Origin: Pseudomonas capsici
GTDB taxonomy: Bacteria; Pseudomonadota; Gammaproteobacteria; Pseudomonadales; Pseudomonadaceae
DNA length: 64,000 bases
Direction of reading: 5' to 3'
Assembly (NCBI RefSeq): GCF_017165765.1
Contig: NZ_JAFGZD010000018.1
Coordinates: 43,734-107,733, forward strand
Part shown: one piece after another, positions 1-8,350 of the stretch
Layout: every line of letters begins with the position of its first letter
Numbering within the stretch: the stretch's first letter is position 1
The notes under the pieces: model-generated
The model's database searches: none
What the model was told of the DNA's origin: nothing
Seen by the model: only the letters and a program-made list of their open reading frames with translations
Program-made: the position numbers and the translations under genes

Positions 1-598
1 CGTCCTGGGACTGATCCGGCAGGCCGTGCATCAGATCAAGGTTGAAGTTGTCGAAACCGGCCATGCGCGCCATGTCGGCGGCGCGAATCGCTTCGTCACC
101 GTTGTGAATCCGTCCCAGCGCCTTGAGTTTGGCTTCCTGAAAACTCTGGATACCGATGGACAGCCGGTTGATGCCCAGCCCGCGATAGGCGCTGAACTTG
201 ACCTGCTCGAACGTACCGGGGTTGGCTTCCAGGGTGATTTCGATGTCGCTGGCAAAGCGGATGCGCTGTTCTACACCGGCCAGCAGACGGCCAAGGGCTT
301 CGGCGCTGAACAGGCTGGGTGTGCCGCCGCCAAAGAAGATCGAGCGCAATTCCCGGCCATGGACGTGCGGCAGGTCCTGATCCAGGTCCGCCAGCAGCGC
401 ATCGACGTACTCCTGCTCCGGCAGCACGGGGCTTGCGGTGTGGGAGTTGAAGTCGCAGTACGGGCATTTGCGCACGCACCACGGGATATGGATATACAGC
501 GACAGCGGTGGCAGTTGCGCCAGGGCAGCCCTTGGGCTTTCCGAGGAGAAACCTGTCTCACCCGGAAACAGCGGCTGCGCAGGTGGATCGTGGATCAT
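1..598 (-). CDS. hemW: Radical SAM heme chaperone HemW (partial, C-terminus off the window)
   Basis: The first 199 codons of a HemW/HemN-like radical SAM protein are present; the rest lies beyond position 1. Residues 41-48 carry the CxxxCxxC cluster motif (C41, C45, C48) in the context YIHIPWCVRKCPYCDF, followed by the glycine-rich FFGGGTPS SAM-binding stretch. HemW proteins resemble oxygen-independent coproporphyrinogen oxidase but are thought to deliver heme. The ATG at 598 overlaps the rdgB stop codon by four bases (ATGA), so the two are probably co-transcribed and translationally coupled. The order rdgB-hemW matches other Pseudomonas genomes. Confidence 0.93.
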   Translation of the reverse strand, partial: MIHDPPAQPLFPGETGFSSESPRAALAQLPPLSLYIHIPWCVRKCPYCDFNSHTASPVLPEQEYVDALLADLDQDLPHVHGRELRSIFFGGGTPSLFSAEALGRLLAGVEQRIRFASDIEITLEANPGTFEQVKFSAYRGLGINRLSIGIQSFQEAKLKALGRIHNGDEAIRAADMARMAGFDNFNLDLMHGLPDQSQD

Positions 599-1191
599 TG
601 CAGGCCCAGGCGTTGACGCAGTATGGCCATGGCGCGAGCGCGATGGCTGAGCTGGTTTTTCTCGGTCGGGCTCAGCTCGGCACTGGAGCAGTTGCGCTCA
701 GGCACCCAGAACAGAGGGTCGTAACCGAAACCATGTTCGCCGCTGGCCGCATGCAGGATGCGCCCGTGCCACAGGCCTTCGCAAAGGATCGGCAAGGGAT
801 CGTCGGCATGGCGAACCAGCGCCAGCACGCAGACGAACTGAGCGCCGCGCTGCTCGTCGGGCACGTCTTTCAGGACGTCCAGCAGCTTGGCGTTATTGGC
901 CGCGTCACCCTTGCCGTCGGCGTAGCGGGCCGAATAGATGCCCGGTGCTCCGCCGAGAAAGTCCACCGCCAGCCCCGAGTCGTCGGCCAGTGCGGGCAGG
1001 CCGGAAAGGCGCGAAGCATTGCGCGCCTTGAGAATGGCATTCTCGACGAAGGACAGGCCGGTTTCTTCCGGCTCGACATGGCTGAACTCGCCCACGGAGC
1101 GCAATTGCACGCTGTCGCCCAGCATGGCCTGGAGTTCTTTGAGTTTGCCGCCGTTGTGGCTGGCCAATACAAGTTGCGTGAGGTTCATCAT
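595..1191 (-). CDS. rdgB: XTP/dITP pyrophosphatase RdgB (HAM1 family)
   Basis: This 198-residue protein hydrolyses non-canonical purine triphosphates (dITP, XTP) to monophosphates and so keeps them out of DNA. The N-terminal SHNGGKLKE motif (near residues 11-19) is the family substrate-binding signature, and LADDSGL near residue 68 and ARYADGKG further on are also typical. Length is normal for the family. Two consecutive ATG codons (1191 and 1188) could both start it. It overlaps the stop of the upstream DUF4426 gene and the start of hemW, so it sits in the middle of a tightly packed operon. Confidence 0.95.
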   Translation of the reverse strand: MMNLTQLVLASHNGGKLKELQAMLGDSVQLRSVGEFSHVEPEETGLSFVENAILKARNASRLSGLPALADDSGLAVDFLGGAPGIYSARYADGKGDAANNAKLLDVLKDVPDEQRGAQFVCVLALVRHADDPLPILCEGLWHGRILHAASGEHGFGYDPLFWVPERNCSSAELSPTEKNQLSHRARAMAILRQRLGLQ

Positions 1192-1622
1192 TGGCCCGGG
1201 AAAAGTTCCTGGTTGAAACTGAAGCGATGGGTATCGCTGCCAGTCTTGACGTGAATGTCGAAGGTCCGGTTTTCCTGCTGTGGCACAGGGTATTGCGCGA
1301 TGTAGTAGACCGCGCCGGGTTCGGTGATCTGCTTGAAGCTCAAGGGGATCGAGGCGCTGGTCAGGTCTTTGACCGTGCCGCTGACCTGCGCCGCCTGTGG
1401 CTTGCCATCCTTGATCACGGAAATATTGATCACACCCTGGTTCTTGCTGCGGATCAACTCGACGCCTTTGGCGGTTTCCGGCTGCAGGAAGGTCGAGTTG
1501 AAGGTGGAGTAGTGAACGGTTATGTCACCGAACCTTTCCTGTCGCTCGCCCTTGATGGCATCGGCTGCCATTGCGGGCAGGCCCAGACAGGCAGTCAGCA
1601 GGAAAATGGCCAGGCGACTCAT
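1188..1622 (-). CDS. DUF4426 family periplasmic protein
   Basis: A 144-residue protein with a Sec signal peptide: a short MSRL start, a hydrophobic core and an AMA-type cleavage site around residue 19. The rest is a small beta-rich domain of the DUF4426 type found between metW and rdgB in pseudomonads. The function is unknown. The start at 1622 is chosen over 1640 because a strong GGAGGAG ribosome site lies just upstream of it. Its stop overlaps the rdgB start. Synteny suggests a conserved operon with metX-metW-rdgB-hemW, but nothing here links it chemically to methionine or nucleotide metabolism. Confidence 0.85.
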   Translation of the reverse strand: MSRLAIFLLTACLGLPAMAADAIKGERQERFGDITVHYSTFNSTFLQPETAKGVELIRSKNQGVINISVIKDGKPQAAQVSGTVKDLTSASIPLSFKQITEPGAVYYIAQYPVPQQENRTFDIHVKTGSDTHRFSFNQELFPGQ

Positions 1623-1648
1623 GTTCGTTCTCCTCCACAAGCTGTGAA

Positions 1649-2269
1649 TCAGACAGCGACCTGATGTTCCGGCAGGCCGGGGCTGCTGACCCGGTAAATG
1701 CCGATTTCACCCAACAGATTAGGCCATAGCTTGCTGGCCCACCCATGGCGGTGCTGTTGATCGACGGCAAGCCTGTCGATCACTCGTGCCTCGCGCTCGC
1801 GGCACAGCTCTTCAAAGTCTTCAAAGGTGCAGAAGTGAATGTTCGGCGTGTTGTACCAGGTGTACGGCAGGAACTCGGACACCGGCATGCGGCCCTTGCT
1901 CGCCAGATACCAGCGGCAGCGCCAGTGGCCGAAGTTCGGGAAGGTGATGATGCACTGACGGCCGACACGCAGCATCTCGTCGAGGATGCGGTCCGGGTAG
2001 TGTACGGCTTGCAGCGCCTGGGTCATGACCACGATATCGAAGCTGTTGCTGGCAAAGTTGCCCAGGCCCTTGTCCAGGTCCTGCTCGATCACGTTGATGC
2101 CCTTGGCCACGCACTCGGCGATGTTGTCCGGGTCGTTTTCCAGGCCGTAGCCGGTGACTTGCTTGTTGTCGCGCAGCCAGGTCAGCAATTCGCCGTCGCC
2201 ACAACCCAGGTCGAGCACGCGACTGCCGGCGGGGATCCATTCCTGGATGATCTCAAGATCGGCTCTCAT
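1649..2269 (-). CDS. metW: Methionine biosynthesis protein MetW
   Basis: A 206-residue class I SAM-dependent methyltransferase-like protein. The motif RVLDLGCGDGELL near residues 18-30 is the SAM-binding motif I. MetW is nearly always encoded immediately after metX and is needed for efficient homoserine acylation in several proteobacteria. Here it follows metX with only seven bases between them. Length and context fit the family closely. Whether it methylates a substrate or acts as a partner of MetX cannot be told from sequence. Confidence 0.94.
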   Translation of the reverse strand: MRADLEIIQEWIPAGSRVLDLGCGDGELLTWLRDNKQVTGYGLENDPDNIAECVAKGINVIEQDLDKGLGNFASNSFDIVVMTQALQAVHYPDRILDEMLRVGRQCIITFPNFGHWRCRWYLASKGRMPVSEFLPYTWYNTPNIHFCTFEDFEELCREREARVIDRLAVDQQHRHGWASKLWPNLLGEIGIYRVSSPGLPEHQVAV

Positions 2270-2276
2270 GGCGTCC

Positions 2277-3416
2277 TCACAACGAAATCCGGTTCATGTA
2301 GTTACCGAAAGCCTGCAGGTAGCGCGGGATCGGGATCAGGAAGGCGTCGTGCCCTTGAGGCGCGTCGATTTCCAGGTAGCAGACGTCCTTGCGGGCCGCC
2401 ATCAAGGCGTCCACCAGCTCACGGGAGCGGGCAGGCGAGAAGCGCCAGTCGGTGGTGAAGGACATCACGCAGAACTTCGCCTTGGCACTGGCGAAGGTCT
2501 GCGCCAGATTGTCATTGAAGTTCGCGGCCGGGTCGAAGTAGTCCAGCGCCTTGGTCATCAACAGGTAAGTGTTGGCATCGAAGCGCCCGGAAAACTCTTC
2601 GCCCTGATAGCGCAGATAGCTTTCGACCTGAAACTCCACGCTGTGGAAGTCGTAGTTGAGCTTCTCGCTCTTGAGGCCACGGCCGAATTTCTCGCCCATG
2701 GAGTCATCGGACAGGTAAGTGATGTGCCCGACCATGCGCGCCAGCATCAGGCCGCGCTTGGGAATTACGCCGACTTCCTGGAAGGAGCCGCCATGGAATT
2801 CCGGGTCGGTGAGAATCGCCTGGCGAGCCACCTCGTTGAATGCGATGTTCTGTGCCGACAGCTTGGGTGCCGAGGCGATAGCCAGGCAGTGGCGCACGCG
2901 ATCCGGGTAGCTGATGGTCCATTGCAGCGCTTGCATGCCGCCCAGACTGCCGCCGACAATCGCTGCCCACTGCTCGATACCCAGCCGATCCGCCAGACGT
3001 GCCTGACTGTTGACCCAGTCTTCCACGGTCACGACCGGGAAGTTGGCACCGAAAGGCTTGCCGGTCTCCGGGTCGATGCTGCTGGGGCCTGTCGAGCCGT
3101 TGCAGCCGCCGAGGTTGTTCAGGCTGACCACGAAGAACTTGTTGGTATCGATAGGCTTGCCGGGACCGATGCAACTGTCCCACCAGCCCGGCTTGCGATC
3201 TTCGGGGCTGTGGTAACCCGCAGCGTGATGGTGCCCGGACAGCGCGTGACAGATCAGTACGGCGTTGCTGCGCGCAGCGTTGAGCTGGCCGTAGGTTTCG
3301 TAAACAAGGTCATAGGCTGGCAACGAACGACCGCAGGCCAGTGCCAGGGGTTCGCTGAAATGTGCCAGTTGCGGTGTGACCAGACCGACAGAATCGTGGG
3401 GAAAGACTGTGGGCAT
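2277..3416 (-). CDS. metX: Homoserine O-acyltransferase MetX (probably succinyltransferase)
   Basis: A 379-residue alpha/beta-hydrolase that acylates homoserine in the first committed step of methionine synthesis. The oxyanion-region motif LICHALSGHHHA, the nucleophile elbow VGGSLGGMQALQW and the terminal APQGHDAFL with the catalytic His are all visible. In Pseudomonas the MetX-type enzyme is known to use succinyl-CoA; that specificity is taken from the family and not shown by sequence here. It heads the metX-metW group, and the region upstream to the yggT end is short (141 bp). Confidence 0.95.
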   Translation of the reverse strand: MPTVFPHDSVGLVTPQLAHFSEPLALACGRSLPAYDLVYETYGQLNAARSNAVLICHALSGHHHAAGYHSPEDRKPGWWDSCIGPGKPIDTNKFFVVSLNNLGGCNGSTGPSSIDPETGKPFGANFPVVTVEDWVNSQARLADRLGIEQWAAIVGGSLGGMQALQWTISYPDRVRHCLAIASAPKLSAQNIAFNEVARQAILTDPEFHGGSFQEVGVIPKRGLMLARMVGHITYLSDDSMGEKFGRGLKSEKLNYDFHSVEFQVESYLRYQGEEFSGRFDANTYLLMTKALDYFDPAANFNDNLAQTFASAKAKFCVMSFTTDWRFSPARSRELVDALMAARKDVCYLEIDAPQGHDAFLIPIPRYLQAFGNYMNRISL

Positions 3417-3517
3417 CGACCCTGCTCTCGCGTGAATGAGGCGTAAGTCTAAAGATCGCGGGGGGTAGCGGCAACAGAGGAAATAAAGCGGCAGGTTTTT
3501 TCGCGAATCAATTCACC

Positions 3518-3545
3518 CCCACTCCGACGGTACAGAAGGAGTGGG
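3518..3545. repeat. Small inverted repeat between yggT and metX
   Basis: CCCACTCC (3518-3525) pairs with GGAGTGGG (3538-3545) around a 12-base loop. The flanks contain TCGCGAATCAATTC and GGGAGCGA, which resemble Pseudomonas REP sequences. It lies just after the end of yggT, so it might end or stabilise the proC-yggT message, but there is no U-run on that side. Confidence 0.45.
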
Positions 3546-3557
3546 AGCGAACAACCA

Positions 3558-4148
3558 TCAGATCAGCATGCGCAGAACCTGCGGCATCATGCTCATGGCG
3601 GCCAGGTTATTGATGACCAGCATGTCCAGCAGCTTGAGCACCAGGAAGGCGAAGATCGGCGACAGGTCCAGACCGCCCAGGTTGGGCAGAAATCTGCGGA
3701 ACGGTGCCAGCGCAGGTTCGCAGATCTGGTTGACCAGCTCTGCACCCGGGTTGTGGCTGCCCGGTGCGACCCAGGACAGGATCACGCTGATGATCAGAGC
3801 AAAGAAGAATATCTTCAGGAACAGCGCCGTCACGCCAATGATCGCCCAGATCAGCAGGTGCAGCGGGTCACCTGTGGTGCCGAAGGTCAGCAGCAGGGTC
3901 AGGGCCATGAGGATCATTTGCACGAGGATCGCCAGCACCAGCGAAGACATGTCCAGGCCGAACACGCTCGGGATGATCCGGCGCAGAGGCTTGAGCAAGG
4001 GTTGTGTGGCCTTGACGGTGAACTGGCTCAGCGGGTTGTAGAAGTTCGCCCGCACCAGTTGCAGCACGAAGCGCAAGAGGATGATCAGCAGGTAAAGACT
4101 GCCAATGGTTTGCAGGACAAAAATTGCAGCGGTGTTCAATCCAATCAT
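3558..4148 (-). CDS. YggT family integral membrane protein
   Basis: A 196-residue membrane protein with two copies of the YggT domain. Each copy has a pair of hydrophobic segments and an arginine-rich LRFVLQL or PFRRFLP motif (first copy about residues 1-90, second about 95-190). It follows proC in the same orientation with a 26 bp gap, the standard yggS-proC-yggT arrangement. E. coli YggT has been linked to osmotic stress, but the molecular role is unsettled. Confidence 0.9.
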   Translation of the reverse strand: MIGLNTAAIFVLQTIGSLYLLIILLRFVLQLVRANFYNPLSQFTVKATQPLLKPLRRIIPSVFGLDMSSLVLAILVQMILMALTLLLTFGTTGDPLHLLIWAIIGVTALFLKIFFFALIISVILSWVAPGSHNPGAELVNQICEPALAPFRRFLPNLGGLDLSPIFAFLVLKLLDMLVINNLAAMSMMPQVLRMLI

Positions 4149-4174
4149 CGATCTGCTCCGGAAAGCCTGGAAAA

Positions 4175-4993
4175 TTATTTACCCAGTAATTCGGCCAATT
4201 CTGCCGAACGATTATCAGCGGCGCAGAGGGCCGTTTCTACCAGTGCTTCAAAACCGCCTGCCTGGAATGCCTTGATGGCGGCCTCCGTGGTGCCGGCAGG
4301 AGAAGTCACGCGGCGACGCAGTTCGGCTGCATCCACATCACTGCCGGTCGCCATCAGCGCGGCACCCAGAGCGGTCTGCAGAGTGAGCTTTTTGGCAACG
4401 TCTTCGGGCAGGCCCAGCTTTACGCCTGCCGCAGTCATCGCCTCGATCATCAGGAAGAAATAGGCCGGGCCGCTACCGGAAACAGCGGTCACGGCATCCA
4501 GTTGTTTCTCTTCGTCAAGCCAGACTGCGATGCCCACTGCCGACAGTAATTGCTCGGCCTGCTCGCGTTGTGCGGCACTGACCTTGTCGGTGGCGTACAG
4601 GCCGCTGACGCCTTGGCGCAGCAAGGCCGGAGTGTTGGGCATGCAGCGCACGATAGGCGACTCGCCCAGCCACTGAGTCATGCTGGCGCAAGTGATGCCC
4701 GCGGCAATGGAGACGATCAGTTGTTGAGGTTTGAGGCTTGGGCGCAGGGCTTCGCAGACGGCTTTCATCATTTGCGGTTTTACTGCCAGCAGCACCACAT
4801 CGGCGCCTTCGATGGCTTCTGCGTTGTCGGCGACTACGGTGATTCCGTGCTCGGTTGCGATGCGCTCGCGGGTTTCGGCACCCGGATCACTGGCGCGGAT
4901 CAGTGCGGCTTCCACGCCCTGGGCGCGCAAGCCACCGATCAGGCTGGCTGCCATGTTTCCGGCACCGACAAAGGCGATACGAGTCTTGCTCAT
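4175..4993 (-). CDS. proC: Pyrroline-5-carboxylate reductase
   Basis: This 272-residue enzyme reduces pyrroline-5-carboxylate to proline with NAD(P)H, the last step of proline synthesis. The N-terminal FVGAGNMA dinucleotide-binding loop is clear. The C-terminal half has the family signature beginning VTSPAGTTEAAI. It is preceded by yggS with a 21 bp gap and followed by yggT, a conserved cluster. Length is normal. Confidence 0.96.
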   Translation of the reverse strand: MSKTRIAFVGAGNMAASLIGGLRAQGVEAALIRASDPGAETRERIATEHGITVVADNAEAIEGADVVLLAVKPQMMKAVCEALRPSLKPQQLIVSIAAGITCASMTQWLGESPIVRCMPNTPALLRQGVSGLYATDKVSAAQREQAEQLLSAVGIAVWLDEEKQLDAVTAVSGSGPAYFFLMIEAMTAAGVKLGLPEDVAKKLTLQTALGAALMATGSDVDAAELRRRVTSPAGTTEAAIKAFQAGGFEALVETALCAADNRSAELAELLGK

Positions 4994-5014
4994 GAAGAGA
5001 TCCTTGTACGTGGG

Positions 5015-5701
5015 TTATGGCTGGCCGTAGTCACGGGCGCCAAAAAGGGCAGTGCCGATCCGCACCCAGGTCGCGCCCTGGGCAATGGCGGCTTCCAGGT
5101 CGTGGCTCATGCCCATGGAAAGTGTGTCCAGCGGCAGATTCAATTGTTCTTGCAGTGTACGTACGGCAGCAAAGGCAGCGTTCTGTTCAGCGCTGTCTTC
5201 TGTGGGTTCGGGTATCGCCATCAGCCCGCGCAGCTTCAGGCGAGGCAATTCATTGATGGCGGCTGCCAATGCCGGCAGGTCCTGTGGCGTACAGCCGGAC
5301 TTGCTCGCCTCGCCGCTGACATTGACCTGAATGCAGATATTGAGCGGTTCAAGGTGTTCGGGGCGTTGCTCGGACAGGCGTTGAGCGATTTTCAGGCGAT
5401 CCACGGAATGTACCCAGGCGAAGTTCTCGGCGATAGCGCGCGTCTTGTTCGACTGAATGGGGCCGATGAAATGCCAACACAAGGGCAGGTCGGTCAATTC
5501 CTGCTGTTTGCCCAGCGCTTCCTGCAAATAGTTTTCGCCAAAATCGCGCAGACCGGCGGCAAAGGCCTCACGCAGGTCGCTGGACGGCTTGGTCTTGCTG
5601 ACTGCCAGCAGGCCAATGGTGGACGGGTTGCGCTGCGCGGTGTGTGCCGCTGCGCGAATTCGTTCTTCGAGCGTTGAAATGTTCGCTGCTATCGTGGACA
5701 T
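5015..5701 (-). CDS. PLP homeostasis protein (YggS/PLPBP family)
   Basis: A 228-residue single-domain PLP-binding protein of the alanine racemase-like barrel fold. The Schiff-base lysine is K36 in LLAVSKTKP, and MGMSHDLEAAI near the C-terminus holds the phosphate-binding serine. The family buffers free pyridoxal phosphate and has no known catalytic reaction. It is divergent from pilT with 55 bp between start codons, so both promoters must lie in that short space. The placement next to pilT is shared with P. aeruginosa. Confidence 0.93.
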   Translation of the reverse strand: MSTIAANISTLEERIRAAAHTAQRNPSTIGLLAVSKTKPSSDLREAFAAGLRDFGENYLQEALGKQQELTDLPLCWHFIGPIQSNKTRAIAENFAWVHSVDRLKIAQRLSEQRPEHLEPLNICIQVNVSGEASKSGCTPQDLPALAAAINELPRLKLRGLMAIPEPTEDSAEQNAAFAAVRTLQEQLNLPLDTLSMGMSHDLEAAIAQGATWVRIGTALFGARDYGQP

Positions 5702-5756
5702 TGATTTGCGCCAGCAGGGCTAAAGTCTGCGGCATTCTATGTGATTGAGGAGCTGT

Positions 5757-6791
5757 ATGGATATTACCGAGCTGCTGGCTTTCAGTGCCAAACAGGGCGC
5801 GTCGGACTTGCACCTCTCGGCGGGCCTGCCGCCGATGATCCGTGTGGACGGCGATGTGCGGCGCATCAACCTGCCGCCGCTGGATGCCAAGGAGGTCAAG
5901 GCGCTGATCTACGACATCATGAACGACAAGCAGCGTCAGGCTTTCGAAGAGTTCCTGGAGACCGACTTTTCCTTTGAAGTGCCGGGTGTTGCACGCTTTC
6001 GGGTCAACGCCTTCAATCAGAACCGTGGCGCTGGCGCGGTATTCCGGACCATTCCCTCGAAGATCCTGAGCATGGAAGATCTGGGAATGGGGGAAGTGTT
6101 TCGCAAGATTACCGACGTGCCCCGTGGCCTGATCCTGGTGACCGGGCCGACCGGTTCGGGCAAGTCGACCACGCTGGCGGCGATGATCGATTACCTGAAC
6201 TGCAACAAGCATCACCATATCCTGACGATCGAAGACCCTATCGAATTCGTTCACGAATCCAAGAAGTGCCTGGTCAACCAGCGTGAAGTGCACCGTGACA
6301 CGCTGGGCTTTTCCGAGGCCTTGCGCTCGGCCCTGCGTGAAGACCCCGACGTGATTCTGGTGGGTGAGCTGCGCGATCTGGAAACCATTCGCCTGGCGCT
6401 GACGGCGGCTGAAACCGGTCACCTGGTCTTTGGCACCCTGCACACGACTTCGGCCGCCAAGACGATCGACCGTGTGGTCGACGTGTTTCCGGCGGAGGAA
6501 AAATCCATGATCCGCTCCATGCTTTCCGAGTCGCTGCATGCCGTGGTTTCGCAGTCACTGCTCAAGAAAGTGGGCGGCGGGCGTGTGGCAGCCCATGAAA
6601 TCATGATGGGGACGCCCGCGATTCGTAACCTGATCCGTGAGGACAAGGTGCCGCAGATGTACTCGGCCATCCAGACGGGCGGATCGGTGGGCATGCAGAC
6701 GCTGGACATGTGTCTGGCAGATCTGGTCAAGAAAGGCCTGATCACCCGCGACAGTGCGCGGGAGCGGGCCAAGGTGCCCGATAACTTCTAA
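5757..6791 (+). CDS. pilT: Type IV pilus retraction ATPase PilT
   Basis: A 344-residue hexameric secretion-type ATPase that depolymerises type IV pili for twitching. Walker A (GPTGSGKST, around residue 131), the Asp box and Walker B (DPDVILVGELRD), and the His box (HLVFGTLHT) are all intact. The start at 5757 is preferred because GAGGAG lies six bases upstream; an in-frame ATG four codons earlier overlaps that site. In P. aeruginosa pilU follows pilT, but here the next gene is a convergent NlpC/P60 protein, so pilU is absent from this locus. Confidence 0.97.
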   Translation: MDITELLAFSAKQGASDLHLSAGLPPMIRVDGDVRRINLPPLDAKEVKALIYDIMNDKQRQAFEEFLETDFSFEVPGVARFRVNAFNQNRGAGAVFRTIPSKILSMEDLGMGEVFRKITDVPRGLILVTGPTGSGKSTTLAAMIDYLNCNKHHHILTIEDPIEFVHESKKCLVNQREVHRDTLGFSEALRSALREDPDVILVGELRDLETIRLALTAAETGHLVFGTLHTTSAAKTIDRVVDVFPAEEKSMIRSMLSESLHAVVSQSLLKKVGGGRVAAHEIMMGTPAIRNLIREDKVPQMYSAIQTGGSVGMQTLDMCLADLVKKGLITRDSARERAKVPDNF

Positions 6792-6799
6792 GGGAAAAC

Positions 6800-6822
6800 A
6801 GGCCTGCCAGTGAAGCAGGCCT
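6800..6822. terminator. Hairpin terminator between pilT and the NlpC gene
   Basis: AGGCCTGC (6800-6807) and GCAGGCCT (6815-6822) form a perfect 8 bp stem with a 7-base loop between two convergent genes. On the minus strand it is followed by GTTTTCCC, a short U-run, so it probably ends the NlpC transcript. It may act less well for pilT. Confidence 0.7.
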
Positions 6823-6827
6823 TGGTC

Positions 6828-7511
6828 TTATCGCTGGGCGACGTGCATGGGCGCTGTCTGTTTGGGCAGCACACGCTTGGCGATCTTGTAGTGGCTGCTC
6901 CAGTACGGCTTTTTCAGCGTATCGACAGTCACGGCCTTGCCACGACGGGGCGCATGAACGAAGCGGTCATTGCCCAGATAGATAGCCACATGATTGATCT
7001 TGCGACTCTTGATGTTGAAGAACAGCAGGTCGCCCGGCTTCAGATCCTTGCGATCGACCTTCTGGCCATGACCTTCAGCCATGGCATTGGAGGTGCGCGG
7101 CAGATCGACTTCCTGCACGTCGTTGAAGGCGTATTTCACCAGCCCGCTGCAATCCAGACCTTTGCCCGGCGTGTTTCCGCCCCAGCGATAAGGCGTGCCC
7201 ACCGCTTGCAAGGCCCGTTTCACGACAGCATTGCCTTGTCTGGCATTGAGGGTCGATACGGTCTTGGTGGCTTTGACGGGCTTGGCTGAATTCTTTCGTG
7301 GTGCCGGTATCTGAGTGTCGGTGGCACTTTGAAACTTGAGAGGGATAGAGGCTTCCAAGGGGGTAGTGCGAGGCGTAATGACGGGCGAAAAGTGGCTTTT
7401 CGCGGTATAGCCGGTGAAGCTCGCAGGAAGCTGTTGCTCACGGTTGGTGGCGTGGGCGGCCAGAGGCATAAAAAGGCAGATGGTCAGCCATGTCTTGAAA
7501 AAGGGACGCAT
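6828..7511 (-). CDS. NlpC/P60 family peptidoglycan endopeptidase (C40)
   Basis: A 227-residue exported protein. Residues 1-21 form a signal peptide (cleavage probably after AHA), residues 22-90 are a low-complexity linker, and 95-225 are an NlpC/P60 domain. The catalytic triad can be placed at C121 (GLDCSGLV), H174 (INHVAIY) and H186 (FVHAPRRG). Such enzymes cut D-Glu-mDAP bonds in cell-wall peptides. It is convergent with pilT and shares a terminator with it. The exact bond specificity cannot be read from sequence. Confidence 0.9.
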   Translation of the reverse strand: MRPFFKTWLTICLFMPLAAHATNREQQLPASFTGYTAKSHFSPVITPRTTPLEASIPLKFQSATDTQIPAPRKNSAKPVKATKTVSTLNARQGNAVVKRALQAVGTPYRWGGNTPGKGLDCSGLVKYAFNDVQEVDLPRTSNAMAEGHGQKVDRKDLKPGDLLFFNIKSRKINHVAIYLGNDRFVHAPRRGKAVTVDTLKKPYWSSHYKIAKRVLPKQTAPMHVAQR

Positions 7512-7762
7512 GCGGCAGGGCTCATAGGTGGTCAGCGCGCAACTTTATAACAGCTTTTTGGGCAAACCTGACCCCATTTGTCGACCCGATCACAGTCGCA
7601 TCCTTGCGTTTTATGCGACACACTCTTGCGGATCTCGGCTCAATCCCTTTGCTGGCAAGGGGTTGGCTCACCTGGCAGCGACGTAATGCCATACGTCGGA
7701 ATGCCTTATGAAAGTCACAAAACTCACACATATTTTTTTCTATCAGCGCAAAGAGGCAAGAA

Positions 7763-8167
7763 ATGAACAGCTATCGACCGGATACGCACAGCAAGCTTTT
7801 GGGGTATCTGCTGTGGATCGTCGGCTTTCTGGGAGCGCACCGTTTTTACTATGGCAAGCCGGTGACCGGGACTATCTGGTTCTTCACCTTCGGCTTGTTG
7901 GGGATTGGCTGGCTGATCGACCTGTTTCTGATCCCGTCCATGGATCGCGAGGCCGACCTGCGCTTCAATCAGGGCTCGACCGACTACAACGTGGCCTGGC
8001 TGTTGCTGACCTTCCTGGGCATTTTCGGTGTCCACCGCATGTATCAGGGCAAGTGGATTACCGGTTTTATCTATCTGCTGACAGGCGGGCTGTTCCTGCT
8101 GGGCGTGCTTTATGACTTCTGGACAATGAATAACCAGATATCCATCAGGAACGCGCAGCGCGGTTGA
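7763..8167 (+). CDS. Tandem TM2-domain membrane protein
   Basis: A 134-residue protein made of two TM2 domains. Each has a pair of transmembrane helices joined by a short turn, with GFLGAHRFYYGK in the first copy and GIFGVHRMYQGKW in the second. TM2 proteins are widespread and mostly uncharacterised. The ATG at 7763 has a plausible AGAGGC site upstream. The 250 bp between this gene and the NlpC start hold no recognisable gene and presumably contain both divergent promoters. It runs convergently into the pyrimidine operon. Confidence 0.88.
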   Translation: MNSYRPDTHSKLLGYLLWIVGFLGAHRFYYGKPVTGTIWFFTFGLLGIGWLIDLFLIPSMDREADLRFNQGSTDYNVAWLLLTFLGIFGVHRMYQGKWITGFIYLLTGGLFLLGVLYDFWTMNNQISIRNAQRG

Positions 8168-8219
8168 GGTTATTCGCTCTGTCCTCGTCAAGTGTTGTGG
8201 TGTCTATGATGCAGCGCTG

Positions 8220-8310
8220 TCGCGCAGCAAGCAGGGGGACGTTGTAGGAGCGCGCTTGCCCGCGACCGAGTGCGAAGCGCTCGCAAAATCTACACCTGCT
8301 TGCTGCGCGA
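8220..8310. repeat. REP-containing palindromic element
   Basis: A perfect 16 bp inverted repeat (8220-8235, TCGCGCAGCAAGCAGG, and its complement at 8295-8310) encloses a typical Pseudomonas REP core, TGTAGGAGCG then CGCTTGCCCGCGA at 8243-8265. A further small hairpin TGCGA/TCGCA lies at 8271-8285. It lies between convergent genes and may end transcription from both sides. Confidence 0.75.
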
Positions 8311-8350
8311 AAGTGCGACACCGGCGAACTCCCGCACAGACTTCACAGCG

